A stretch of DNA of 64,000 nucleotides from WLND01 sp040398845. GTDB lineage: Bacteria > Actinomycetota > Actinomycetes > S36-B12. Position numbers and translations under genes: made by a program. The stretch's first letter is position 1. Each line of letters begins with the position of its first letter. Shown here in pieces: positions 44,457 to 54,588 of this stretch. The notes below the pieces were generated by a model. The model saw only the letters and a list, made by a program, of their open reading frames with translations, searched no databases and was not told the origin of the DNA. The stretch is taken from contig JBBATH010000014.1 in the NCBI GenBank assembly GCA_040398845.1, positions 1-64,000 on the forward strand, in the 5' to 3' direction.

Positions 44457-44813
44457 ATGCGACGCACAAGCGCGCTGGGTCAGTACGGCGAAGAGGTAGC
44501 GACACGACATCTCGAGGGCCTCGGTATCGCGGTCGTCGAGCGCAATTGGCGATGCTCAGAAGGTGAGATCGACATTGTTGCTCGCGAGGGTGCGACCCTC
44601 GTGCTCGTCGAGGTGAAGACAAGAAGCTCGCTCGCCTTCGGTCATCCAGCGGAGTCGATCACCCCTCGCAAACTCCGCCGCATGCGCCACCTCGCCTACC
44701 GATGGCTCGCTGAGCACGAGGTACACGCACCGTCGGTTCGACTCGATGTCATCTCAGTCCTTCAGAAGTTGTCGGGTGCTCCCGTGGTCGAGCATCTGCG
44801 TGGAGTTGAGTGA
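44457..44813 (+). CDS. yraN: UPF0102/YraN family endonuclease-like protein
   Basis: This 118-aa protein of the restriction-endonuclease-like fold reads GQYGEEVATRHLEGLGIAVVERNWRCSEGEIDIVAREGATLVLVEVKTRSS, with the E-x(n)-D-IV and E-V-K nuclease-type residues kept. ITPRKLRRMRHLAYRWL follows. The function is unproven. It directly precedes comM, the usual arrangement, and starts at ATG 44457 behind GTGAGG. Confidence 0.92.
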   Translation: MRRTSALGQYGEEVATRHLEGLGIAVVERNWRCSEGEIDIVAREGATLVLVEVKTRSSLAFGHPAESITPRKLRRMRHLAYRWLAEHEVHAPSVRLDVISVLQKLSGAPVVEHLRGVE

Positions 44814-46384
44814 TGAGCCTCGCCGAGGTGTGGGGGGTCGTCACAACCGGGATCGCCGGGGTCATGGTGAAGGTGGAGGTTGACGTGGCGCAGGGTCTCC
44901 CAAGTGTCGGGGTTGTTGGCCTCGCGGGGGCCTCGGTCACTGAGGCGCGTTGGCGTGCGCGCTCAGCCATCGGCAATATCGGCGCCACTTGGCCAGCAGC
45001 CCGCATCACCATCGGGCTTTCGCCGGCTGACCTTCCGAAGGGCGGCACCAGCCTTGACCTACCGATAGCCGTTGGCGTGCTGGCCGCGACGTCGCAGATT
45101 CCTCGTTCCTCCCTGCGAGATTCCACGTTCATCGGCGAACTTGGATTGGACGGTTCGGTGCGCGGGGTCGATGGCGCCCTCGCGGCCGCGATCGCGGCGC
45201 ACCGGCACGGGGTTGGTTCGGTGTTCATTGCCCCCGCAAATGCTCGGCAAGTTCACGCCATTCCGGGGCTGAGGGTGCGAGTTATCCGCGACCTCGGTCA
45301 ACTCATTGGCATCCTGCGAGGGACCGATGATGCCCCGGGCGGGCAGGGGGATTGGAGCGAGTGCACCGATGAGGGGGCGAACCTCACATCTGGCCCCGGC
45401 GTCTCCTCAGTGGTTCAACACGAAGCCGATTTCAGCGAGATTCGCGGACATCCGTTCGCCCGGTTCGCCCTCGAAGTGGTGGCAGCGGGAGGGCATCACT
45501 GCTCAATGATTGGCCCACCAGGCGTCGGCAAGAGCATGCTCGCATCCAGGCTCCCCACCATCCTCCCCGATCTACCTCTTGACATTGCCCTTGAGGTCAC
45601 GTCTCTCGCCTCGCTCTCTGGGCAGTGGCCCACTGAGCGGGGGATCGTGTATCGGCCGCTGCTTCAGGCACCGCACCACTCATCCTCATCCGCGGCGATT
45701 CTCGGCACTTCTCGCGGGAGGCAGGTGTTCCCAGGGGCGCTGAGCCTGGCACATCACGGCGTCCTCTTTCTCGACGAGGCGCCTGAGTTCAGCCGTCCGA
45801 GCCTTGAAGGCCTGCGGCAGCCAATGGAGTCCGGAGTGATCACCATCATGCGGGCGGCCGCCTCAGCGACGCTACCGGCCCGGTTCCAACTGGTCCTCGC
45901 CTCGAATCCTTGTCCGTGCGGCCTAGCCGTCGGTCGGGGTGATGCATGTACGTGTACAGCGATGGCCCGGCGCCGTTACGCCGAGCGAATTTCCGGGCCA
46001 CTCCTCGACCGCATTGATGTGCGCATGACCGTGCCGAAGCCCTCGACCGCAGATCTGGCGAACCCGAAGCAGGAGGCGAGTGCTGAGATCCGCGCTCGAG
46101 TGCTCGAGGCCCGGTCGAGGGCGGAGCATCGATACCGAGGGGAGCCGTGGTCCCTTAACGGACATGTTCCTGGGGCAGCTCTCCGGCAGCGATGGCGTCC
46201 CACTGATGAAGCCGAAGCCTTGGTTCGATCGTTGGAGCGCTCCGCGGCCAGCCTGCGGGGTACCGACCGGATCCTTCGAATCGCGTGGAGTGTTGCAGAT
46301 CTCGCGGGCGCAGACCAACCGAGTGCAGAACATGTCGCGTCAGCAATGGTGCTGCGCGGGGGTCATCGTGGTGAGACGACATGA
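44813..46384 (+). CDS. comM: ComM-like Mg-chelatase-domain AAA+ ATPase
   Basis: This 523-aa YifB/ComM protein acts in branch migration during recombination and natural transformation. The N-terminal Lon-like domain (AEVWGVVTTGIAGVMVKVEVDVAQGLPSVGVVGLAGASVTEAR, given here only by its ends) precedes the AAA+ core with MIGPPGVGKSMLASRLP, LFLDEAPEFSRPSLEGLRQP and NPCPCG, then a Cys-rich ACTCTA segment and the C-terminal chelatase domain. ATG 44813 or GTG 44810 may be used. It overlaps dprA by ATGA. Confidence 0.93.
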   Translation: MSLAEVWGVVTTGIAGVMVKVEVDVAQGLPSVGVVGLAGASVTEARWRARSAIGNIGATWPAARITIGLSPADLPKGGTSLDLPIAVGVLAATSQIPRSSLRDSTFIGELGLDGSVRGVDGALAAAIAAHRHGVGSVFIAPANARQVHAIPGLRVRVIRDLGQLIGILRGTDDAPGGQGDWSECTDEGANLTSGPGVSSVVQHEADFSEIRGHPFARFALEVVAAGGHHCSMIGPPGVGKSMLASRLPTILPDLPLDIALEVTSLASLSGQWPTERGIVYRPLLQAPHHSSSSAAILGTSRGRQVFPGALSLAHHGVLFLDEAPEFSRPSLEGLRQPMESGVITIMRAAASATLPARFQLVLASNPCPCGLAVGRGDACTCTAMARRRYAERISGPLLDRIDVRMTVPKPSTADLANPKQEASAEIRARVLEARSRAEHRYRGEPWSLNGHVPGAALRQRWRPTDEAEALVRSLERSAASLRGTDRILRIAWSVADLAGADQPSAEHVASAMVLRGGHRGETT

Positions 46385-47490
46385 GTGGCGGGAAGATCCA
46401 AGATGAGCGGGCGGCGCTCATCGCCCTCGCGCATGCCATCGAGCCGGGCGATGCCCGCATCGGTGCGCTCATCGACACGTTGGGTGCCGAGCAGGTGTGC
46501 GAACGACTGAGGTCAGGGCAGATCGGAGTGCCGGAGCGGTCATCGATGCAGGTCCGGCTCGCTCGGGTCGACGTCGACGCGGCTGTGGCATCGGCGCATG
46601 CAGTGGGTGCCCGCATCATCGATCGAACCGACCGAGAGTGGCCGAGTCAACTCGATGATCTCGGTGCCACCCGTCCGCTGGTGGTCTGGGCGCTTGGCGC
46701 CGCCAACCTTCGGCTGACCGCCTTGCGCTCAATCGCGGTGGTCGGGGCCCGTGCCGCGACTGCCTACGGGGAAGCAATTTGCCGTGACTGGTGCTCGGAG
46801 CTTGCGGAGCACTCATTTACCGTCGTCTCGGGGGGTGCCTACGGTATTGATGCCGCCGCACACCGCGCCACATTGTCGGCAGGGGGTATGACCATCTGCG
46901 TGCTTGCCAGCGGAGTTGACACCCCCTATCCACGTGCGCACGACGCACTCATCGCCCGCATCGCGGATGAGGGCCTTGTCATCAGCGAATCCCCGCTGGG
47001 GCAGGAGGTGCGCCGTCAGCGCTTTCTCACCCGAAACCGATTGATCGCTGCGTTGACCCGGGCGACACTCGTCGTCGAGGCGGCTGTTCGATCCGGCACA
47101 ACGTCGACCGCGAACGTTGCGATGTCCCTGAACCGGCCGGTAATGGCCGTGCCCGGACCAGTGAACTCGGTGATGTCGGGCGGCTGTCACAAGTTGATTC
47201 GCGACACTGACGCCCTGCTGGCGTCCAGGATCGAGGATGTGCTCGAGGTCATCGGCGAATTAGGAGAGTTCAGCTCGCCAGCTCAGGAACGAAGGTCGAT
47301 CGATGACCTATCGCCAAGCCAGGCCCGCATCCTCGATGCGATACCCGCGAGGGGTTCGATTGGAATGAATGATCTCGTGATTGATTCCGGGTTCGGTGCC
47401 GCTGACGTCTCGGGAGCGCTCGCCGTGCTCATGCTCCGAGGATTCACAGTCGAGGGCCCCAGCGGCTGGCGGCTCGCCGGGCGCGCCTGA
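46381..47490 (+). CDS. dprA: DNA-processing protein DprA
   Basis: This 369-aa DNA-uptake protein loads RecA on single-stranded DNA. The Rossmann-like core has SIAVVGARAATAYGEA, VVSGGAYGIDAAAHRATLSAGGMTICVLASGVD (in parts), PRAHDALI, RFLTRNRLIAAL, VVEAAVRSGTTSTANVA and VMAVPGPVNSVMSGGCHKLI. A C-terminal winged-helix domain (about 310-369) is present. It follows comM with ATGA overlap; both are conserved in actinobacteria even without known competence. Confidence 0.95.
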   Translation: MSGGKIQDERAALIALAHAIEPGDARIGALIDTLGAEQVCERLRSGQIGVPERSSMQVRLARVDVDAAVASAHAVGARIIDRTDREWPSQLDDLGATRPLVVWALGAANLRLTALRSIAVVGARAATAYGEAICRDWCSELAEHSFTVVSGGAYGIDAAAHRATLSAGGMTICVLASGVDTPYPRAHDALIARIADEGLVISESPLGQEVRRQRFLTRNRLIAALTRATLVVEAAVRSGTTSTANVAMSLNRPVMAVPGPVNSVMSGGCHKLIRDTDALLASRIEDVLEVIGELGEFSSPAQERRSIDDLSPSQARILDAIPARGSIGMNDLVIDSGFGAADVSGALAVLMLRGFTVEGPSGWRLAGRA

Positions 47491-47525
47491 GCTACGTATG
47501 CGCTCGTCCTTGCCACGATGGGGGG

Positions 47526-48461
47526 ATGGAGTTGGTGCCGAGCGAATTGCCTGGGGACCTCGGCGAGGCCCTCGGTGCATTCGAGGTCCATCTGCGTGAC
47601 GAGCGGAACCGCAGCGAGCACACTGTGCGGGCCTATCTCGGCGATATCCGTTCCCTTCTCGCGTTCGCCGCAATGAGGGGTTGTGAGGTTCCCTCCGGGA
47701 TCACCCTCGCGGATTTGCGGGCGTGGCTCGCAGCCTTGCATGGCGCCGGTCGGTCTCGAGCGAGTGTCGCACGTCGCGCTGCGTCGGCGAGGGCATTCAC
47801 CGCATGGTGCCTGCGTAGGGGACTAGTGCCTCATGATCCGGGGCTGCGGCTTGCGAGTCCGCGGGTCTCAACGCGACTCCCGACAGTCCTCGATGCGCAA
47901 CAGGCGGTGCGGGTCATGGACGTTGCTGCGATCCAAGCGGACGACGGCGACCCAGTTGCGCAGCGCGACCGGTCGATCATCGAGTTGCTCTATGCGACGG
48001 GTATCCGTGTTGGAGAACTGTGCGCCATGGACCTAGGGGATCTTGATCTCGAGTCCCGAACCGTGCGAGTGATCGGCAAGGGGAACAAGGAGCGGGTAGT
48101 CCCATTCGGGGTGCCTGCGGCCACTGCAACTCGTGCGTGGCTCGAGGTTCGTGATCGGCTGGCCGCTTCTGGGCAGGCGTTGTACGTGGGGAGCAGGGGC
48201 GGACGCATCGACCAGCGTGCTGTGCGGACCATTGTCGACCGGCTCACCCGTGACGCAGGCGGGCCTCGACTTGCTCCTCATGGGCTTCGGCATACCGCCG
48301 CCACCCATGTCCTTGAGGGAGGGGCCGACCTTCGCGCTGTCCAAGAATTGCTCGGGCACGCATCGTTGGACACGACACAGCGCTACACCCACGTGTCGGT
48401 GGAGCGACTGCGGGCCACGTTCGTGCAGGCACACCCGCGATCGGAGCTACCGCCAGCTTGA
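47526..48461 (+). CDS. Tyrosine recombinase (XerC/XerD-like)
   Basis: This 311-aa tyrosine recombinase has an N-terminal SAM-like core-binding domain (FEVHLRDERNRSEHTVRAYLGDIRSLLAF) and a catalytic domain with all active residues: Arg in ATGIRVGEL, Lys in [35 protein letters not shown] (His and nucleophile Tyr). Its place after dprA is that of the Xer recombinase of actinobacteria, so chromosome-dimer resolution is likely. The last 218 bp overlap the convergent M23 gene. Confidence 0.92.
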   Translation: MELVPSELPGDLGEALGAFEVHLRDERNRSEHTVRAYLGDIRSLLAFAAMRGCEVPSGITLADLRAWLAALHGAGRSRASVARRAASARAFTAWCLRRGLVPHDPGLRLASPRVSTRLPTVLDAQQAVRVMDVAAIQADDGDPVAQRDRSIIELLYATGIRVGELCAMDLGDLDLESRTVRVIGKGNKERVVPFGVPAATATRAWLEVRDRLAASGQALYVGSRGGRIDQRAVRTIVDRLTRDAGGPRLAPHGLRHTAATHVLEGGADLRAVQELLGHASLDTTQRYTHVSVERLRATFVQAHPRSELPPA

Positions 48462-48930
48462 TGATCGGCTTGAGGATTGCCGATCGTCGGGGCAGGACAC
48501 TCAGGGGATCGACATAGCCATCGCGTCCGCGTAGACCAAGGTGCAGGCAGTGCCCGTAACAGTGGCCTCCGGCTCCCTCTCGAATCCCCTTCTCTTGTTG
48601 GGTGAGAGGCCCGGCGAGATATCCGATCGCTTCGCCTGCGGTAACGGTGTCGCCGATTTGCACGGTTGGCTTGACCGGCTGGTAGGTCGATCGGAGTCCG
48701 GTTCCAGGATGTTCGATTGCGATCACGGGGGTTCCGACCACGGTGCCGACGAAGGCCACTCGCCCGCCACCGATGGACCGAATGATGCCTCCTGGGAGCA
48801 CCTCGAGGTCGATGCCTCGATGGCCTGCGCTCCATACGTGTTCGGGCATGTCGAACCTCTCCGTGATTCGGACGGGGGTTACCGGCCACGACCACAGACC
48901 GGCGACGATGAGGATGAAGATCCAAGGCAT
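48244..48930 (-). CDS. M23-family peptidase-like protein
   Basis: This 228-aa secreted or membrane-anchored protein has a hydrophobic N-terminus ([16 protein letters not shown]). The M23 fold follows: [15 protein letters not shown] (HxxxD zinc motif), [34 protein letters not shown] and [20 protein letters not shown]. The usual HxH is CLH here, so the first histidine is missing. The last 75 or so codons run antisense to the xer gene and look unrelated to M23, as if the original stop were lost. ATG 48930 is called; TTG 48951 is an alternative. Confidence 0.75.
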   Translation of the reverse strand: MPWIFILIVAGLWSWPVTPVRITERFDMPEHVWSAGHRGIDLEVLPGGIIRSIGGGRVAFVGTVVGTPVIAIEHPGTGLRSTYQPVKPTVQIGDTVTAGEAIGYLAGPLTQQEKGIREGAGGHCYGHCLHLGLRGRDGYVDPLSVLPRRSAILKPIIKLAVAPIAGVPARTWPAVAPPTRGCSAVSCPTMRARAILGQREGRPLPQGHGWRRYAEAHEEQVEARLRHG

Positions 48931-49345
48931 GACGGAAGCCTCGGCGTTCAACGTGGGGCTCGCTTGCCTCCAGAGGATCGCGGTGCATGGCGCCCGAGCG
49001 AAGACTGCTCTGTGGAGGACGCTCCTGCGGGATGGGAGAACCTCCGCAGCACCTGGTGAATTGCATGACTACAGACCGTCTAGACTTCATACACCCTCGT
49101 CAACTGACGGGGGAATTCGCACGCACCTTTGCCGGCAGGACTCTTCACCGGGCAGGAGCATGGTCGCTCGCACACGCGAGCGTGTGCTCGTGTCCCACCT
49201 GAGAAGTCGAGCCGAGCTCGGGTTCGCACGGTCCCGCCTTGGCGGGCGCGGGCCCGGAGGAGCGTCAGGGGCATCGGCCAACCGGCCCGGTGCCAACGAA
49301 CCTGCGCGCGCCGGCACGTCGGCGCGCCTTAAAGGAGACATCACC
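48931..49345 (+). promoter_or_regulatory. rpsB promoter region and structured leader
   Basis: This 415-bp region between the divergent M23 gene and rpsB contains no supported gene. It holds a -10-like TAGACT at 49081-49086 and three strong hairpins. GCACACG/CGTGTGC (49170-49187, 4-nt loop), CCCGCC/GGCGGG (49233-49246) and GCGCGCCG/CGGCGCGC (49306-49327, 6-nt loop) lie in order; the last ends 3 nt before the ribosome-binding site AAAGGAGA. A long structured leader is consistent with autoregulation by S2, which is inferred. Confidence 0.5.
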
Positions 49346-50203
49346 ATGGCCGTTGTCACTATGCGCCAGCTGCTCGAAAGCGGTGTCCACTTTGGTCACC
49401 AGACCCGTCGCTGGAACCCCAAGATGAAGCGCTTCATCATCACCGAGCGCAATGGCATCTACATCATCGATCTCCAGCAGTCGCTGTCCTACATCGATCA
49501 GGCGTATGAGTACGTCAAGGAGACCGTCGCCCACGGCGGCTCGATCATGTTCGTCGGCACCAAGAAGCAGGGTCAGGAGGCCATCGCCGATCAGGCGACC
49601 CGCGTCGGGATGCCCTACGTCAATCAGCGTTGGCTCGGCGGGATGCTCACGAACTTTTCCACCGTCTTCAAGCGCCTTCAGCGGATGAAGGAGCTTGAGG
49701 TCATTGACTTCAATGATGTCGCCGGATCGGGGTTGACGAAGAAGGAGCTTCTCGTTCTGCGTCGCGAGAAGGACAAGCTTGAGAAGACCCTCGGTGGAAT
49801 CCGCGACATGTCGAAGATCCCGAGTGCCATCTGGGTCGTCGACACGAAGAAGGAGCACATCGCCGTCGGCGAGGCTCGTAAGCTCGGCATCCCCGTTATT
49901 GCGGTCCTCGACACGAACTGCGATCCGGACGAGGTTGACTTCCCGATCCCGGGCAACGACGATGCCATTCGTTCCGTGGCACTGCTCACCCGCGTCATTG
50001 CCGACGCGGTGGCGGAGGGCCTCATGGCCCGCGCGAGTCGGGCTGCGGGGGGCGCCGCTGCACCTGAGCCTCTAGCTGAGTGGGAGCGCGAGATGCTCGC
50101 CGGGTCTGCTGAGGCGGCTGCCGCTGTCGAGGGCTCGGTTGTCGAAGTCCCCGTCGTCGAGGAGATCGTCGTCGAGGAGACTGTTAGTCCATCTGAGGCC
50201 TGA
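49346..50203 (+). CDS. rpsB: 30S ribosomal protein uS2
   Basis: This 285-aa small-subunit protein reads [67 protein letters not shown] and [27 protein letters not shown] (in parts). The C-terminus is a non-conserved acidic/valine-rich tail of about 45 residues ([12 protein letters not shown]). ATG 49346 is preceded by AAAGGAGA. The same frame is open far upstream, but that is leader sequence. It is followed by tsf. Confidence 0.97.
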   Translation: MAVVTMRQLLESGVHFGHQTRRWNPKMKRFIITERNGIYIIDLQQSLSYIDQAYEYVKETVAHGGSIMFVGTKKQGQEAIADQATRVGMPYVNQRWLGGMLTNFSTVFKRLQRMKELEVIDFNDVAGSGLTKKELLVLRREKDKLEKTLGGIRDMSKIPSAIWVVDTKKEHIAVGEARKLGIPVIAVLDTNCDPDEVDFPIPGNDDAIRSVALLTRVIADAVAEGLMARASRAAGGAAAPEPLAEWEREMLAGSAEAAAAVEGSVVEVPVVEEIVVEETVSPSEA

Positions 50204-50284
50204 GCGCGGTGCCTGGAGCCGGGTTCTCCGGCGCCGGGCGTGCGTAACCCGTCCAACAACTGACCAACAAAGGATCGAATGACG

Positions 50285-51100
50285 ATGGCAAACATCACTG
50301 CCGCCGAAGTAAAGAAGCTGCGGGACCTCACCGCCGCCGGAATGATGGAATGCAAGCGGGCACTGGAAGAGACCGACGGTGATTTCGACAAGGCCGTGGA
50401 GCATCTGCGAATCTCAGGGGCCGCTAAGGCAGCCAAGCGGGGTGCGGAGCGGGAGACCTCTAATGGCCTCGTTGCCACCTCGGGCAATGCGCTCGTGGAG
50501 CTGCTCTGCGAGACAGACTTCGTTGCCAAGAGCGCGGAGTTCCTTGCCCTAGCTGATGCGATTGCGCAGACCGCGAATGACGGGCAACTGGGTGACCCTG
50601 CTGCACTTGGTGCCGCAGGACTCCCGGATGGCCGAACCGTTGATGCTGCCGTCGCTGAAATGGGCGGAGTGATCGGTGAGAAGATCGAACTCGGGCGAGT
50701 TGCGGTCCTTCCCACTCCGGTTGCCCTCTACATGCACCGTCGTGCTTCGGATCTTCCACCTCAGGTAGGCGTGATGGTGGCCTACTCCGGCGCCGAGGAT
50801 GCCGCGCGCGCTGCGGCAATGCAGATCGCCGCAATGCGCCCGCTCTACCTCACTCGTGAGGATGTCCCGGCTGATGTCGTCGAGAATGAGCGACGCATCG
50901 CCGAGGCGACAGCCAAGGAGGAGGGCAAGCCGGAGGCAGCGCTGCCGAAGATTGTTGAGGGCCGCGTCAACGGCTTCTTCAAGGACAGCGTCCTTCTCGA
51001 GCAGTCGAGTGTCTCTGACAGCAAGAAGACCGTGGCCCAGGTGCTCAAGGACGCAGGCACCGAGGTGACCGCGTTCGCTCGTTTTGAGGCTGGCCACTAG
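50285..51100 (+). CDS. tsf: Elongation factor Ts
   Basis: This 271-aa guanine-nucleotide exchange factor serves EF-Tu. The N-terminal UBA-like domain has [34 protein letters not shown] (in parts), then [16 protein letters not shown] and [39 protein letters not shown] and [16 protein letters not shown]. The family starts MANIT, giving ATG 50285; ATG 50279 is closer to the AAAGGA ribosome-binding site and would add two residues. It pairs with rpsB in one unit. Confidence 0.96.
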   Translation: MANITAAEVKKLRDLTAAGMMECKRALEETDGDFDKAVEHLRISGAAKAAKRGAERETSNGLVATSGNALVELLCETDFVAKSAEFLALADAIAQTANDGQLGDPAALGAAGLPDGRTVDAAVAEMGGVIGEKIELGRVAVLPTPVALYMHRRASDLPPQVGVMVAYSGAEDAARAAAMQIAAMRPLYLTREDVPADVVENERRIAEATAKEEGKPEAALPKIVEGRVNGFFKDSVLLEQSSVSDSKKTVAQVLKDAGTEVTAFARFEAGH

Positions 51101-51180
51101 TACGAAAGTGAACTCGGTACAGTGCCGTAACGGTGGTGATCGTTGCGAGTCCAGCAAATCGTTCGTGAAGGGAGGGGCGC

Positions 51181-51969
51181 ATGACTCCAAGCAAGCCGAT
51201 CGGAGCCGTGCAGCCCTCCCTTGACGGAACCATCGATAGGTGGCCGCAGGCACCGGAGGGTGGCTGGCGTCGGGTGTTGCTCAAGCTTTCGGGCGAGGCG
51301 TTCGCTGGCAGCGGGCAACTCGGCGTCGATCCCGATGTTGTGTCGGGTATCGCGGGCCAGATTGCCGATGTTCTCCGGACGGGAGTGGAGGTCGCCGTCG
51401 TCATTGGAGGCGGCAATTACTTCCGCGGGGCCCAGTTGGCCGAGCGTGGCATCGACAGAGCCCGCGCCGACTACATGGGCATGCTTGGTACGGTGATGAA
51501 CTGTCTGGCCCTCCAAGACTTCTGCGAGAAGGCCGGGATTGACACCCGAGTGCAGACGGCGATCGCGATGGGTCAGGTGGCTGAGCCCTACGTTCCCAGA
51601 CGCGCCATCCGCCACCTCGAAAAAGGTCGCGTCGTCATCTTCGGGGCAGGCCTCGGCCAGCCCTACTTCTCCACGGACACCACTGCTGCGCAACGAGCCC
51701 TCGAGGTCGGGGCGGAGGTCGTGCTCATGGCGAAGGGGGTCGATGGCGTGTACGACGATGACCCGCGCACGAATCCCGCTGCTAAACGGTTTCGAAACCT
51801 CACCCATGACGAGGTACTGAGCCGCAATCTCAAGGTGGCCGACGCTACGGCAATCAGCCTGTGTCGTGACAACCACCTGCCGATCGAAGTGTTCAATCTC
51901 CTCGTAGACGGGAACATCGCAAGGGCCGTCCGGGGAGAGACAATCGGCACCCTCATTTCAACCGAATAG
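51181..51969 (+). CDS. pyrH: UMP kinase
   Basis: This 262-aa amino-acid-kinase-family enzyme makes UDP from UMP. After a 28-residue N-terminal extension come [52 protein letters not shown] (in parts), [29 protein letters not shown] (in parts) and a C-terminal GTLIS end. GAAGGGAGGGG precedes ATG 51181. A starting extension of this size is common in actinobacteria. It leads a unit with frr and cdsA. Confidence 0.96.
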   Translation: MTPSKPIGAVQPSLDGTIDRWPQAPEGGWRRVLLKLSGEAFAGSGQLGVDPDVVSGIAGQIADVLRTGVEVAVVIGGGNYFRGAQLAERGIDRARADYMGMLGTVMNCLALQDFCEKAGIDTRVQTAIAMGQVAEPYVPRRAIRHLEKGRVVIFGAGLGQPYFSTDTTAAQRALEVGAEVVLMAKGVDGVYDDDPRTNPAAKRFRNLTHDEVLSRNLKVADATAISLCRDNHLPIEVFNLLVDGNIARAVRGETIGTLISTE

Positions 51970-52028
51970 CCATGCCGCCCGCCGAGGTCAAAGCCCGGAG
52001 ACGTCGGCCATCACCTAAGGAGTCCACC

Positions 52029-52595
52029 GTGAGCGAGCAGATCGACCTCATCCTTCTCGAGGCGGAGGAGAAGATGGATAAGGCCGTCGTCGTTGCGCGG
52101 GAGGATTTCGCGACCATCCGAACCGGACGCGCCAATCCGGCGATGTTTGCGAAGATTGTCGTCGACTACTACGGCACCATGACACCGTTGAACCAGATGG
52201 CGGGGTTCCAGATTCCTGAGCCGCGACTTATCGTCATCGTCCCTTATGACAAGGGATCCTTCACGGGCATCGAGAAGGCGATTCGCGATAGTGACCTTGG
52301 GGTGAACCCGACATCGGACGGAACCGTGATCAGGGTTTCGCTCCCACAACTCACCGAAGAACGTCGCAGGGACTACATCAAGGTAGCGAAGCAGAAGGCT
52401 GAGGACTCACGCGTCTCCGTTCGCAACATCAGGCGCAATTCGAAGGATCAACTTGATCGACTGCAGAAGGATGGCGAGGTGGGGGAGGATGACGTTCGGC
52501 GCGCGGAGAAACTGCTCGACGACGTTACGCATCGACATGTGGAGCTCATTGATGAGGTTCTCAAGCACAAAGAAGCCGAACTGCTCGAGGTCTGA
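52029..52595 (+). CDS. frr: Ribosome recycling factor
   Basis: This 188-aa factor splits post-termination ribosomes with EF-G. It reads [26 protein letters not shown] (in parts), [31 protein letters not shown] and [37 protein letters not shown] 52029 is chosen because AAGGAG lies 6 nt upstream and the length then matches the family; the upstream in-frame ATG at 51972 would add 19 residues. Confidence 0.96.
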   Translation: MSEQIDLILLEAEEKMDKAVVVAREDFATIRTGRANPAMFAKIVVDYYGTMTPLNQMAGFQIPEPRLIVIVPYDKGSFTGIEKAIRDSDLGVNPTSDGTVIRVSLPQLTEERRRDYIKVAKQKAEDSRVSVRNIRRNSKDQLDRLQKDGEVGEDDVRRAEKLLDDVTHRHVELIDEVLKHKEAELLEV

Positions 52596-52598
52596 CCC

Positions 52599-53456
52599 TT
52601 GACGATCGCAGGTGAAGATAACGGCGGTGACGCCGCGAAGTCGCGCGCGGGTCGTGACCTTCCGGCTGCCATCGGGTCGGGCCTTGCTCTAGCCGCTGTG
52701 GTACTGATCTCGCTCTTCACTTGGAAATGGACATTCGGGGTCGTCCTTGTTGCGGCGCTCCTCGTCTCGGTGCGGGAATTGATTCAGGCGTTTGGCAGTC
52801 GGGGCATCAAGGTGGCGCGCACACCACTCCTTATCGCGACGGTGCTCCTCCCGACGACCGCCTTCATCTGGGGACTTTCGGTCGAGGTCGTGGTGCTCGG
52901 CATCACTGTGCTGTTCGTTATGTTCTGGCGAATCCGGCTGGGGACCGAAGGGTATGTGCGTGATGTTTCCGCGAGTATCTTCGTCGCAGCCTACGTGCCT
53001 TTTGTGGCTGGGTTCGTCATGCTCACCCTCGCCGCCGACGATGGCCCGACGCGTGTCCTCGTCTTCATCCTCCTTACGGTCGCGAACGACATCGGCGGAT
53101 ACGCCGCGGGCGTGTTCTTCGGCAGGCATCCGATCGCGGCGCAGATCAGCCCAAAGAAGTCGTGGGAGGGGTTCGCCGGATCGATCGTTCTTCAATCGGC
53201 GGTCGGGGCTGCAACGTTTGTCCTCCTCCTAGACGCACCCTGGTGGCAGGGGGTGTTAGCTGGAGTCGTCCTCACGGCTACCGCAACGGCGGGTGATTTC
53301 TCGGAGAGTGCCATCAAGCGCGATCTGGGCATCAAGGACATGGGCCGGCTACTCCCTGGGCACGGAGGCATGATGGATCGACTTGATTCGCTTATTCCGA
53401 ACGCCTTCGCCTCATGGGTGATCTTCACGATCTTCCTCGGCAGCGGAATCAGCTGA
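52599..53456 (+). CDS. cdsA: Phosphatidate cytidylyltransferase
   Basis: This 285-aa integral membrane enzyme makes CDP-diacylglycerol from phosphatidate and CTP. About eight hydrophobic helices follow a charged cytosolic N-terminus. The signature [29 protein letters not shown] (as in CDS enzymes) lies at the C-terminal side, and [21 protein letters not shown] is the other conserved loop. The TTG start at 52599 lies 3 bp after frr. Together with plsC and gpsA it gives most of the early phospholipid pathway in this window. Confidence 0.95.
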   Translation: MTIAGEDNGGDAAKSRAGRDLPAAIGSGLALAAVVLISLFTWKWTFGVVLVAALLVSVRELIQAFGSRGIKVARTPLLIATVLLPTTAFIWGLSVEVVVLGITVLFVMFWRIRLGTEGYVRDVSASIFVAAYVPFVAGFVMLTLAADDGPTRVLVFILLTVANDIGGYAAGVFFGRHPIAAQISPKKSWEGFAGSIVLQSAVGAATFVLLLDAPWWQGVLAGVVLTATATAGDFSESAIKRDLGIKDMGRLLPGHGGMMDRLDSLIPNAFASWVIFTIFLGSGIS

Positions 53457-53461
53457 CCTCG

Positions 53462-54568
53462 ATGCAGGCGCCCGGTGAATTAGTGTTTGATGCCCCGAGG
53501 AGGGGCAAGACTCCCCGTCATCTCATGGACCTGTCCGGGGATGAGCGCAAGGCAGCCGTTGTTGAACTCGGGCTTCCGGCCTTTCGCGCTGACCAGGTAT
53601 CGAGGCAGTGGCTTGGGCGGCTCAGCGATGATCCGAATGAGTGGAGCGACGTCCCCGCGCATGCACGCGACCTGATCTCGGGGGCGCTGCTGCCGCGCTT
53701 ACTCACAGGAGTTCGAACGATCGATTGCGATAGTGGGACGACCGTGAAGAGCGTGTGGCGGCTCCATGACGGCGCGCTCGTCGAGTCGGTGCTTATGCGC
53801 TATCCGGAGCGGGTGACGGTGTGCATCTCATCGCAGGCGGGGTGCGGCATGAATTGCCCCTTCTGCGCAACTGGTCAGGCCGGACTCACGAGGAACCTCT
53901 CCACCGCCGAGATCGTCGAACAGGTTCTGGCAAGCGCACGCGCCCTTGATCGTGGGGAGATTGCCGGAGGCCCTGGGCGGGTCAGCAACGTCGTATTCAT
54001 GGGAATGGGCGAACCGCTCGCGAACTACTCGGCGGTCATCGGGGCGGTCCGCAGGCTCGTATCCCCAGCTCCCGAGGGTCTGGGAATGAGTGCGCGAGGG
54101 GTTACCGTCTCGACTGTCGGCCTTGTGCCGCGGATGCAGCAGCTTGCTGGCGAAGGACTGCCGGTGACGCTCGCCGTCTCCCTCCACGCGCCGGATGATC
54201 AGCTGCGCGACACGCTCGTTCCGGTGAACACCCGTTGGCCCGTGCAGGAGGTGCTCGATGCGGCATGGGAGTACGGCAATCGCACTGGCCGTCGCGTGAG
54301 CATCGAGTATGCGCTCATCAAAGAGATCAACGACCAAGCGTGGCGCGCTGACCTGCTCGCGGACCTCGTCGAGGGTCAGCTCGTGCACGTAAATCTCATC
54401 CCATTGAACCCCACTCCCGGGTCCGTCTGGACAGCATCGACGCCGCAGGATGAACGGGAGTTCGTCGCGACCCTGCGCAGGCGCGGTGTTCAGGTCACCG
54501 TGCGTGACACGCGAGGCCGCGACATTGATGGTGCCTGCGGCCAACTCGCGGCGGCAAACTCGGGCTGA
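53462..54568 (+). CDS. rlmN: 23S rRNA (adenine(2503)-C(2))-methyltransferase
   Basis: This 368-aa radical-SAM enzyme methylates A2503 of 23S rRNA and A37 of some tRNAs. The Fe-S motif is CGMNCPFC (CxxxCxxC), preceded by [54 protein letters not shown] and [11 protein letters not shown] follow; the second catalytic cysteine lies in [13 protein letters not shown] 53462 is used; an upstream GTG at 53414 lies inside cdsA. Confidence 0.96.
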   Translation: MQAPGELVFDAPRRGKTPRHLMDLSGDERKAAVVELGLPAFRADQVSRQWLGRLSDDPNEWSDVPAHARDLISGALLPRLLTGVRTIDCDSGTTVKSVWRLHDGALVESVLMRYPERVTVCISSQAGCGMNCPFCATGQAGLTRNLSTAEIVEQVLASARALDRGEIAGGPGRVSNVVFMGMGEPLANYSAVIGAVRRLVSPAPEGLGMSARGVTVSTVGLVPRMQQLAGEGLPVTLAVSLHAPDDQLRDTLVPVNTRWPVQEVLDAAWEYGNRTGRRVSIEYALIKEINDQAWRADLLADLVEGQLVHVNLIPLNPTPGSVWTASTPQDEREFVATLRRRGVQVTVRDTRGRDIDGACGQLAAANSG

Positions 54569-54588
54569 CAGAGCCGGAAATCAGCATC

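Noticed and set aside
49678..50715. 345-aa minus-strand frame spanning rpsB and tsf
   Set aside because: Antisense of two well-defined translation genes with no motif of its own.
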